Shown: positions 55,378-62,462 of the stretch, one piece after another
How positions within the stretch are numbered: the stretch's first letter is position 1
Layout: each line of letters starts with the position of its first letter
Assembly: GCF_019947135.1 (NCBI RefSeq)
Contig: NZ_JAGSHT010000018.1
Location: forward strand, 1 to 64,000
Direction of reading: 5' to 3'
From: Occultella gossypii
GTDB taxonomy: Bacteria; Actinomycetota; Actinomycetes; Actinomycetales; Beutenbergiaceae
Length of the DNA stretch: 64,000 bases
Position numbers and translations under genes: made by a program
Notes under the pieces: generated by a model
Told to the model about the DNA's origin: nothing
Databases searched by the model: none
What the model saw: the letters and a program-made list of their open reading frames with translations, nothing else

Positions 55378-55533
55378 TCAGGTCGTGAGGGTGTGCCAGA
55401 TCATCAGCATCGTGATGAGGAAGCCCACGACGTAGTTGATCAGAAGGAACTTCGTCCAGCCACCGTGCGCACGGACGGAGTCACGGTCACGGAGGCGAGC
55501 GTAGGGAAGCACGGCCAGCAGGTAGGCGAGCAC
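55378..55533 (-). CDS. 51-codon membrane ORF, possible tail of a UbiA-type prenyltransferase
   Basis: The ORF encodes two hydrophobic segments (VLAYLLAVLPYA, and FLLINYVVGFLITMLMIW) joined by a charged RLRDRDSVRAHGGW loop. About 84% of its codons end in G or C, which supports coding. From memory of the family, the pattern resembles the C-terminus of lycopene elongase/UbiA prenyltransferases, but no catalytic DxxxD region is present. The GTG at 55533 follows an AGGCGAG stretch, and an in-frame TAG lies just upstream. It is either a small membrane protein co-transcribed with the MMPL gene or the remnant of a deleted crtEb-like gene. Confidence 0.55.
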   Translation of the reverse strand: MLAYLLAVLPYARLRDRDSVRAHGGWTKFLLINYVVGFLITMLMIWHTLTT

Positions 55534-55555
55534 GGAATACTCGCCTGTCTAGATA

Positions 55556-55608
55556 CATGCTAATCTTACTTTAAACCTAGCATGATTATACCGTCGGCGG
55601 CTAGCATG
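55556..55608. promoter_or_regulatory. candidate MarR (CrtR-like) operator, three TAGCATG half-sites
   Basis: CATGCTA at 55556-55562 and TAGCATG at 55578-55584 and 55602-55608 are identical half-sites in mixed orientation. A perfect minus-strand TATAAT lies at 55585-55590, and the third site overlaps the MarR -10. The region is markedly A+T-rich. It should control the divergent MMPL and MarR transcripts. Confidence 0.65.
55602..55607 (+). promoter_or_regulatory. -10 hexamer TAGCAT, leaderless promoter
   Basis: TAGCAT ends 7 nt before the GTG at 55615 and coincides with the third operator half-site. Confidence 0.55.
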
Positions 55609-55614
55609 TTGCCC

Positions 55615-56172
55615 GTGAAGAGAACACGTGACGCGGTCGCAGCAGCCATGCACGACCCGCGCGTGGGAGATCCGGTCAGTGAACTGGTGGATCGCACAGG
55701 TATGAGCGACACCGATGTCGAGCAGGTCGTCCGGGTCATGAACGCACTTCGCGACTGGCACGAGGCAGCGGAACGGATGAGCGAGTCCTCACGCCGCTAC
55801 ATGCGGCTGAACGAGACGGACATGCGTGCGCTCCGTTACCTCATCGCGGCGCACAATCAGAAGCGACAGGTCACACCGGGCGCCATCACCGACTATCTCG
55901 GCATCTCGAGCGCGTCCACCACGAAGTTGCTCGACCGTCTGGAGAAGGGCGGGCACGTACGACGCGGACCCCATCCGACCGACCGGCGGGCCCTGACCGT
56001 CTCGGTCACGGAGGCCACCCGAAAGGATGCGCGCGAGAGCGTGGGCCGGCAACACGCTCGCCGCTTCGCCGTGGCGGCTGAGCTCAGCGCCGCCGATCGC
56101 GACGTCGTCATCGCCTTCCTGGACTCGCTCAGCGCCACCGAGGTCGTCGAGGCCGAGGGCGTCACCGACTGA
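55615..56172 (+). CDS. MarR family regulator, CrtR-like
   Basis: The 185-residue winged-helix protein has an N-terminal helical extension (SELVDRTGMSDTDVEQVVRV), a recognition helix region with ITDYLGISSASTTKLLDRLE and a wing with HPTDRRALTVSV. It also has a KDARESVGRQHARRF stretch. The layout and the divergent MMPL gene resemble CrtR of Corynebacterium, the isoprenoid-responsive repressor of carotenoid genes. The GTG at 55615 is preferred over upstream ATGs at 55582 and 55606 because TAGCAT lies 7 nt before it. Its 3' end overlaps the convergent glycosylase gene by 11 bp. Confidence 0.85.
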   Translation: MKRTRDAVAAAMHDPRVGDPVSELVDRTGMSDTDVEQVVRVMNALRDWHEAAERMSESSRRYMRLNETDMRALRYLIAAHNQKRQVTPGAITDYLGISSASTTKLLDRLEKGGHVRRGPHPTDRRALTVSVTEATRKDARESVGRQHARRFAVAAELSAADRDVVIAFLDSLSATEVVEAEGVTD

Positions 56173-56614
56173 CATCCACCACCGCCGCGCGCTCCCAGTC
56201 TGCGACGGGTCCGGGAACCACCACGAAGGAGGGGTGCGGGTCCGGAAGGCGCACCGGCGACCAGCGCGCGGCGAGATCGGGCGTGCGCCTGAGGAGCTTG
56301 GCGCTCAGATGGGCCCACTCCAGCAGCAACTGGCCGTCGGCCACCGGGATCGGGTCCGCGGCGCCCTCGGCATCATGGATCCGGCCGGCATCGAAGCGGT
56401 AGCCGCGCTCGCTCGCCTCCTCGGCCACGCCCGCCAGGTACCGCCCGATCGCCGTCAGGGGCTGACCGTGATCGCGGAAGCGCGCCAGTTGCGGATGGCG
56501 GGTGTACCCACGCGTCGCCCCGGCGAGAACCGCCTGGGCGAGCAACGCCTCGCGCCAGCACGCCGTGAGGCCCTGCCGATCCAGGTAGCGCGGATGTACC
56601 GACCACAGGCGCAT
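56162..56614 (-). CDS. pyrimidine dimer DNA glycosylase/endonuclease V family protein
   Basis: The 150-residue protein begins MRLWSVHPRYLDRQGL and contains CWREALLAQAVLAG and YTRHPQLARF, the conserved core of the Pyr_excise (T4 endonuclease V-like) family. Enzymes of this family start repair of UV-induced cyclobutane dimers, although many bacterial members are untested. It is the last gene of an SDR - TspO-like - glycosylase operon with a 3-bp gap to the gene before it. Confidence 0.85.
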   Translation of the reverse strand: MRLWSVHPRYLDRQGLTACWREALLAQAVLAGATRGYTRHPQLARFRDHGQPLTAIGRYLAGVAEEASERGYRFDAGRIHDAEGAADPIPVADGQLLLEWAHLSAKLLRRTPDLAARWSPVRLPDPHPSFVVVPGPVADWERAAVVDVSR

Positions 56615-56617
56615 GAG

Positions 56618-57457
56618 TCAGCCGACGGCCGGTCGTTGTCCGGTCCGGGTGCGGCCGCCGTGCGGTGTCCCACGCAGCCGGGCGAACACCGACGCGAGCG
56701 CGACCAGGCCGGCCGCAGTACCGGCCGCCACCGCGACGACCGTCGATGACGGCTCGCCGGCCGTCCGGCCCACCGCGATCCAGGCCAGCCCCCACGTCAG
56801 TGCGGCGGCAACACCGAGGCGGCCACCGCCGAAGTGGGCCAGGACCACCCCGACGGCCGCCACGACCGCGAGCACGGCGACCGCCCACCACTGCGGCACG
56901 CCGAACCCGTCGAAGCCGGCGCCCGCGAGCGCGGCCGCGATGTTCGCACAGATCGCCACGCAGACCCAGCCCAGGTAGAGGCCGAACACGCCGTCGGTCA
57001 CGAACGCCTCGATCCAGCCGGCCGGGCGGCGCCTGCGGCAGCGCACGAACAGCACTGCCAACACGGCCAGCAGTGCGGTGATGACGACGACGCTCGCGAA
57101 CACCCAGCCCGCCTGGACCACCAGGATCCACGTCGCGTTCAGCAGCATCGAGGCGATGGCGGGGAGCGCCACGCCGCGTGAGTCCCCGTCCCACCACTGC
57201 CACACCGTGTACAGACCGAGGCCAACATAGATGACGCTCCAGATGGAGAACGCGCCGCCACCCGGAGCGAGGTGCGTGCCGTCCGCGGCGAGGAGCCCGT
57301 CAGCCGCCTGCGAGATCGGCGGACCACCGAACACCCCGACACCGATCATCGATCCGAGCACGCACACCACGAACGCCGCGCTGACCGCCAGCCTGCGCGG
57401 CCAGTGGCGCCGAGGCCGCTCGTCGTCCGGGTCGGTTCGTGCGACGACGGGCGTCAT
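56618..57457 (-). CDS. tryptophan-rich sensory protein (TspO/MBR-like)
   Basis: The 279-residue membrane protein has about eight helices, longer than classical five-helix TspO. It carries the family-like FSIWSVIYVGLGLYTVWQWW and LLNATWILVVQAGW segments. TspO binds tetrapyrroles or isoprenoids and links to photooxidative stress and carotenoid control in Rhodobacter. Here it overlaps the SDR gene by ATGA and is followed by the dimer glycosylase gene 3 bp later. Confidence 0.8.
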   Translation of the reverse strand: MTPVVARTDPDDERPRRHWPRRLAVSAAFVVCVLGSMIGVGVFGGPPISQAADGLLAADGTHLAPGGGAFSIWSVIYVGLGLYTVWQWWDGDSRGVALPAIASMLLNATWILVVQAGWVFASVVVITALLAVLAVLFVRCRRRRPAGWIEAFVTDGVFGLYLGWVCVAICANIAAALAGAGFDGFGVPQWWAVAVLAVVAAVGVVLAHFGGGRLGVAAALTWGLAWIAVGRTAGEPSSTVVAVAAGTAAGLVALASVFARLRGTPHGGRTRTGQRPAVG

Positions 57458-59007
57458 GCCTGCACCGGCGGCGTTCCGTTCACACCGGTGGTTCGGCGGT
57501 CCCGTTCACCACCATCCCGGCGGCCGGGCTCGGCCTGGCCCGCCACCGAGGCGGCAGCGGCGATGTTGCGCTGCATGCCCCCGAAGACGATGCCGTGGAA
57601 TGGCGAGATCGCCCACCAGTAGAGCCACCCGAGCAGACCCTTCGGGTGGTAGCTGGCCCGCTGCCGGAACACGGTGCGACCCTGTTCGTCGCGGTCGACG
57701 GCCAGGTCGAGCCAGGCCAGGCCGGGCAGGCGCATCTCGGCACGCAGGCGGAGCATCGAGCCGGGGTCGAGGGCCTCCACCCGCCACCAGTCCAGGGCGT
57801 CGCCCACCGCGAGCCGGTGCGGGTGCAGACGGCCGCGCCGCAACCCGGGTCCTCCGAAGACCCGGTCCATGAGTCCGCGCGCCACCCAGCCCAACTTCCA
57901 GGAGTACCACCCGTGGGCGCCCCCGATGCCCTCGATCACCCGCCACAGCTCCTCCGGTGCTGCGTCGACGACGGTCTCTCGGGCATCGACCAGGAGGCTC
58001 CCGCCCGCCCAGTCGGGATCTGCGGGTAGGAGATCGCTCGGTGCCCCCGGGGTCGACGCGGACGTCCACGACGTGCGGACGTCCATGTCCTCGAGGTGCT
58101 GCAGGGCCAGCTCGACCGCGTGTGTGAATTCGGTCGGCCCACGAGGCGGGGCCGGCACGAGTCCGTCCAGGTCGTGTTCCTTGACAACGACCTCGTGGAT
58201 CAGCGACTCGACGAGCGGTTTCGCGATCCCGGCCGGCACCGGCGTGACGAGTCCGACCCAGTGGCTGGCCAACCAGGGCGTCAGGACCGGCACCGTCCGG
58301 ACCACCCTGGGCGGCAACCCGGCCACCCGCGCGTAACCCTGCATCATCTGCCGGTACGTGAGCACGTCGGGCCCGCCGATGTCGAACGTCCGGTTCAGGT
58401 CGGGCGGGAGATCTGCCGCAGCCACCAGGTAGTGCAACACGTCGCGTACCGCGATCGGCTGAATCCGGTTGTCGAGCCACTTGGGTGCCACCATCACCGG
58501 CAGCCGTTCGGTGAGGTGACGCATCATCTCGAAGGAGGCGCTGCCGGAGCCGATGATGACGGCTGCCTGGAGCGCCGCCGTCGGGACCCCCGAGGCGAGC
58601 AGGATCTCGCCCACCTCCCGCCGGGACCCCAGGTGCGGCGAGAGGTCCTCGGTATCGGGGTGGATCCCGCCGAGGTAGACGATGCGGCGCACACCCGCCT
58701 CGCGGGCGGCAGCCCCGAAGCGCAGTGCCGTGGAACGGTCCCGCTGCTCGAACCTCGAGCCGGAACCGAGCGAGTGGATGAGGTAGTAGGCGACGTCGAC
58801 CCCGGCCAACGCCCTCGCGATCTGGTCACCGTCCTGGGCGTCTGCCTGCACGATCTCGACGCGATCCGCCCACGGCCGCCCCTGGAGTCGTTCGGGATGC
58901 CTGGCCATCGTCCGCACGCGATGGCCGGCGTCAAGCAGCTCGGGTACCAGCCGGCCACCGATATACCCGCTCGCCCCAGTGACCAGGACCTGCGCAGACG
59001 TCGTCAT
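57454..59007 (-). CDS. SDR family oxidoreductase with C-terminal DUF2867
   Basis: The 517-residue protein has an atypical SDR N-domain with VTGASGYIGGRLVPELL for dinucleotide binding (about 8-24). A DUF2867 domain (about 350-495; the YSWKLGWVARGLMDRVFGG and WYWAISPFHG-like segments) follows. The substrate is unknown. Such proteins often occur with TspO-like and photolyase genes in light-responsive actinobacterial operons. The ATG at 59007 was chosen because it precedes the Rossmann motif directly. It is first in the SDR - TspO - glycosylase operon. Confidence 0.85.
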   Translation of the reverse strand: MTTSAQVLVTGASGYIGGRLVPELLDAGHRVRTMARHPERLQGRPWADRVEIVQADAQDGDQIARALAGVDVAYYLIHSLGSGSRFEQRDRSTALRFGAAAREAGVRRIVYLGGIHPDTEDLSPHLGSRREVGEILLASGVPTAALQAAVIIGSGSASFEMMRHLTERLPVMVAPKWLDNRIQPIAVRDVLHYLVAAADLPPDLNRTFDIGGPDVLTYRQMMQGYARVAGLPPRVVRTVPVLTPWLASHWVGLVTPVPAGIAKPLVESLIHEVVVKEHDLDGLVPAPPRGPTEFTHAVELALQHLEDMDVRTSWTSASTPGAPSDLLPADPDWAGGSLLVDARETVVDAAPEELWRVIEGIGGAHGWYSWKLGWVARGLMDRVFGGPGLRRGRLHPHRLAVGDALDWWRVEALDPGSMLRLRAEMRLPGLAWLDLAVDRDEQGRTVFRQRASYHPKGLLGWLYWWAISPFHGIVFGGMQRNIAAAASVAGQAEPGRRDGGERDRRTTGVNGTPPVQA

Positions 59008-59348
59008 CGACCCAGTCTCCGGCGCCAGCCTTGCGTGCGCGAACGCAAGGGGCCGTCGGCGACCCGGCCGGCCACGCGGGCCGCTCGGATGAGAATGGCT
59101 GGACAACGGTCGTATCCTCAATGAGGCGGTCCGCACCGGCGGGGCCGTGACGACCGGATGAGGAGCGAGCAGATGCGGGATCTCACCGCCGAATGCGGGG
59201 TGGCCGCCCTGGCCTGCTCAGGCCCAGCTCTGACCCGCGTCAAGCTTCCCTGAATCGAGCCGGTCTCGGACCGAAGGCTCCGTACGGGGCGGCGACGGCG
59301 TGGGCTTCGTCATGCCCTGACCCAGACCAGCCGGAAGATGCCGCAACC
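59008..59348. other. non-coding region upstream of the SDR and FBP genes, with a possible 26-codon leader
   Basis: This 341-bp divergent region contains a TATCCT hexamer (59113-59118) and a small plus-strand ORF at 59173-59253. The ORF has an AGGAG site 7 nt upstream and encodes 26 residues with two Cys (AECGVAALACSG). It ends 95 bp before the FBP gene. It could be a leader peptide or chance; nothing else is evident. Confidence 0.35.
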
Positions 59349-59852
59349 ATGAAACCCCTGACCGAGAAGCAGATCCGCACGTCCTTCATCAACGCGAGCC
59401 GTGGCGACGCCAACCGGGCCGTCCTGCCCGATCTGGGCGCGATCGCCTGGGACGACCTCGACTACCTCGGCTGGCAGGACCCGAAGTCACCGCTGTCCGC
59501 GTACGTCGTGCTCGAGCTCGACGGCGACCCCACCGCCATCCTCCTGCGGTCCGGTGACGCCCGCACGGGCCGGGTGCGGCGGCAAGCCATGTGCGCCTGG
59601 TGCGAGGACGTCATCGACACCGGCGACGTGGTGCTCTACGTCGCCCGCCGCGGGGGTGACTCCGGCCGCCGCGGCAACACCATCGGCACGCTGATCTGCC
59701 GGCAGTTCGTCTGCTCGGCCAACGTGCGCAGGACCCCGACCGCGGTGGAGGCGAACGACGCCGCGGGCCGCGAGCTGATCGTGAGCCGTCGGATCGCCGG
59801 GCTGCGCGAGCGGTCCGAGCAGTTCGTCCGCGAGATCCGCAGCACCCGCTGA
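59349..59852 (+). CDS. FBP domain-containing protein (FusB-like zinc finger)
   Basis: The 167-residue protein has an N-terminal helical part (MKPLTEKQIRTSFINASRGD). The C-terminal treble-clef finger has Cys82/Cys85 (CAWC) and Cys117/Cys122 (CRQFVC). The fold is that of FusB/FBP proteins, which bind elongation factor G and in staphylococci rescue it from fusidic acid. Whether this protein binds EF-G is inference. No ribosome-binding site is obvious. The gene ends at a long hairpin. Confidence 0.85.
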   Translation: MKPLTEKQIRTSFINASRGDANRAVLPDLGAIAWDDLDYLGWQDPKSPLSAYVVLELDGDPTAILLRSGDARTGRVRRQAMCAWCEDVIDTGDVVLYVARRGGDSGRRGNTIGTLICRQFVCSANVRRTPTAVEANDAAGRELIVSRRIAGLRERSEQFVREIRSTR

Positions 59853-59856
59853 GGTA

Positions 59857-59913
59857 GAACCTCCGGCCCGAATCAGGACCGTGCAAGATCCTGATTCGGG
59901 CGACGGGAGGTTC
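59857..59913. terminator. 57-bp two-part hairpin, bidirectional terminator
   Basis: The inner arms CCCGAATCAGGA and TCCTGATTCGGG (12 bp) enclose a 10-nt loop. Outer arms GAACCTCC and GGAGGTTC (8 bp) pair across a small internal loop. It lies between the convergent FBP and lyase genes. Confidence 0.8.
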
Positions 59914-59927
59914 GGCGAATCAGACCC

Positions 59928-62360
59928 TCACCCGCGCCGGCGTCCGACGAACGTCAGTCGGTGTTCGGCGCCGCGAAGGGCTGCGACGTCCACGGTCACC
60001 CGCAGCGGCGACTCACTGACCACGGTCACCGAGTCGTCGCCGCCGGCCACGGTGCCGGGCGCGTCGAAGGGGAACTCCACGGTCAGCGTGCCACCGGTCT
60101 TGGTCGGCTGCGAGATCACCAGCTCTGTGCGGAACTGGGCCGCTCCGGCCTGGCCCGGCCCGGCCGCGACCTGGCGGTGGCCCACCGCGCACGGCCCACT
60201 CACGGTGTACCCGGCCCAAGCGCCGGCGGCGAAGAAGTGTCCCATCCGGGCACCGTCGGGCGCCTCGATCAGATGCGCCTGATCCTCGGCGAGCAGCACG
60301 CTGACCCGGGGCCGCCGCATCGTCTCCCCGACGGACGCGAGCGGGAGCACCTCGTACGCGTACCAGCCGCCGTCGGCCCCGTGGGCGCGTTCGATCCGGA
60401 CGAAGTCGCGGGTGACCTCGTCCGCGGACCCGGCAGTATCGCCACCGGAGTTGATCGCGTACCAGGTGCCGGTGCGGCGTTCGGAACGGACCCCGAACCT
60501 CTGATCGTCGCGCCCCGGTGCAGACAGCGCCACGAACCCGGCGTGCCCGGCCACATGCACGTTCCGCGCCGGCACCAACCCATCGGTGAGCTGGGCGGGC
60601 CGGCCGTCGATCCGCACGAGCGGCAGGGCGTCGACGGCGAACGACCGGTTCTCCGCGATCGTGCGCACCTGCGTGCCGGACGTGTCGGCGATGTTCGACC
60701 CCACGCAGACGACGGAGTCGGACAGGAAGTACCAGGACTTGTTCGCCGTCAGGGTGCCGGTGGCGTTGGTCAGATCCATCGCCGTGGTGCCGATCTCGCC
60801 GTCGATGGTCAACCCGCCGGCGTACTGGTTGTTCGCCCGCGGGATGCCGGTGCCGGCCGCCTCCCCACTGGTTCGCGTCTCGCCGTTCACCGTGATGCCG
60901 GGCAGCGCGTACGGGTCCACGGTGGGCCAGAAATCGGCCGAGAACTGGGCCGGATCCGCGCGGTGGTAGACGAACAGCACACCGTCGCCCTGGTACCAGC
61001 CGAGGTTGTTCTCGTTGTTGCCCCACTCGTAACGGCCGATCCGTCTCGAGGAGGTGTTCACGACGGCGGCCCAGTCGCCGCGGTGCTGGACGATCCGTTC
61101 CTGGTTGTAGGTGTTGGTGATGCCAACTCGAGGCGGGGCCGCCGTCACGCCCGCGTCCTCCACCACGGCCAGGCTCCGCGCGGAGGCCGCAAGGGTCTGG
61201 TTGTTCGTGGCAACGGTCTGATCGGTGGTGCGCTCCAGCCACCCCTTCACCAGCGCCCGGTGCCGGGCGCGCTGATCGGCCGGGCCGGAATCGGCAAGCA
61301 CCAGGATCGCCGACGCGATCGCGAAGCCGGAGTCGTAGTCGTGTTCCCCCTCCCGCGACACGGCCCGGCCACGCGTGCTCTCCATGGTGCGCACGTCCCA
61401 CTGGAACGGTGCGAAGGTCGTGTCCACGGCGCCCAGCAGGTTGGCCAGGTTCGGGTCCGTCACCGCCCACTGGCTGCCGGCGAGCATCGCCAGCACCTCG
61501 GCCACCCCGGTGATGGCCACGCCGCCATAGGTGCCGGAGTAGGGCAGGTAGCCGTGCTGCACGAAGGAGCCGTCGGCGTAGAAACCGTCGCCCGAGGTGA
61601 CCACCCGGAACAGACTGTTGCGGCCGCCGTCGGCCATATCGGAGAGGGCATCCCGGCCGAGCATGACATCGGCGTCGGACGTGGTGAGCAGCCCCCGGAC
61701 GATGCAGGACAGCGCCTTGTCCACGCGGTTGGCGCCGGTCTCCTTGAGCGTGGAGCCCCGGCGCACGTTCGGATTCGGGGCGTGGAAGCGCACCGCCGCG
61801 ATCAGCTTGTCGAAGGTCTCCGGCGGCACGTTCACGCCGAGCAGGGTGAGCGTGTCCGCCAGCTGCCGGGGCAGCCCGATCTCCCAGAACCACCAGTTGC
61901 CGGGTCGCGTGCGGTCGGCCCGGTACTGGCCGGACAGGAACGCGAGCCCGCCCTGGAGGTCGCTGAGCAGGTCGGGATCGCCGTGGTACCGACTGCCCGC
62001 GGAGGCCCAGGCGGTCGCCAGGATCGTGAGCTGATTGGCGGTGACGCCCATGTTGCCCACCTCCGCGGTGTTGCCGGCCGCGTTCACCGGCAGCTCCGGC
62101 CACAGGTAGGTACGCCCGACGGCCCGGTTGAACGTGGCGAGCAGGCCGGCGACCGTCTCGTCGATCGCGGCCCGCTTGGCGGCCAGCCCGACATGGGTGG
62201 CCGCCACCGCCCCGCCGGTGAGGAACTCACGCCGCCGGGCCAGCACATCCTCGTAGGGGTCGGCGGCCGAGGCAGGCAGGGCGAGGCCACCGCTGGCGAA
62301 GAGCGCTGCGGCGGCCGAGGCCCCGAGCAGGAACTGACGACGAGAGGGCGTGAAAGGCAT
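59928..62360 (-). CDS. polysaccharide lyase family 8 (hyaluronate/chondroitin/xanthan lyase type)
   Basis: The 810-residue exported protein has a Tat-type signal (SRRQFLLGASAAAAL, residues 7-21). An alpha/alpha-toroid domain (about 50-370) follows, then beta-sandwich domains. The likely catalytic residues are Asn211 (GANR), His269 and Tyr278 (QHGYLPYSGTYGG), with the aromatic patch GNWWFWEIG at 154-162. PL8 enzymes depolymerise hyaluronan, chondroitin or xanthan by beta-elimination; the substrate here is not certain. The ATG at 62360 has GGAGA upstream. It stands alone between the FBP and purL genes. Confidence 0.92.
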   Translation of the reverse strand: MPFTPSRRQFLLGASAAAALFASGGLALPASAADPYEDVLARRREFLTGGAVAATHVGLAAKRAAIDETVAGLLATFNRAVGRTYLWPELPVNAAGNTAEVGNMGVTANQLTILATAWASAGSRYHGDPDLLSDLQGGLAFLSGQYRADRTRPGNWWFWEIGLPRQLADTLTLLGVNVPPETFDKLIAAVRFHAPNPNVRRGSTLKETGANRVDKALSCIVRGLLTTSDADVMLGRDALSDMADGGRNSLFRVVTSGDGFYADGSFVQHGYLPYSGTYGGVAITGVAEVLAMLAGSQWAVTDPNLANLLGAVDTTFAPFQWDVRTMESTRGRAVSREGEHDYDSGFAIASAILVLADSGPADQRARHRALVKGWLERTTDQTVATNNQTLAASARSLAVVEDAGVTAAPPRVGITNTYNQERIVQHRGDWAAVVNTSSRRIGRYEWGNNENNLGWYQGDGVLFVYHRADPAQFSADFWPTVDPYALPGITVNGETRTSGEAAGTGIPRANNQYAGGLTIDGEIGTTAMDLTNATGTLTANKSWYFLSDSVVCVGSNIADTSGTQVRTIAENRSFAVDALPLVRIDGRPAQLTDGLVPARNVHVAGHAGFVALSAPGRDDQRFGVRSERRTGTWYAINSGGDTAGSADEVTRDFVRIERAHGADGGWYAYEVLPLASVGETMRRPRVSVLLAEDQAHLIEAPDGARMGHFFAAGAWAGYTVSGPCAVGHRQVAAGPGQAGAAQFRTELVISQPTKTGGTLTVEFPFDAPGTVAGGDDSVTVVSESPLRVTVDVAALRGAEHRLTFVGRRRG

Positions 62361-62462
62361 GTTCAGGTCTCCGTTGACTCGCTGAAAATCGCTAACACGC
62401 GTAGTCAAGCAGGAGGCACTGCACCGGTGTCAATCCGGCGTCCCGGCGCCCGGCCGGAGAAC

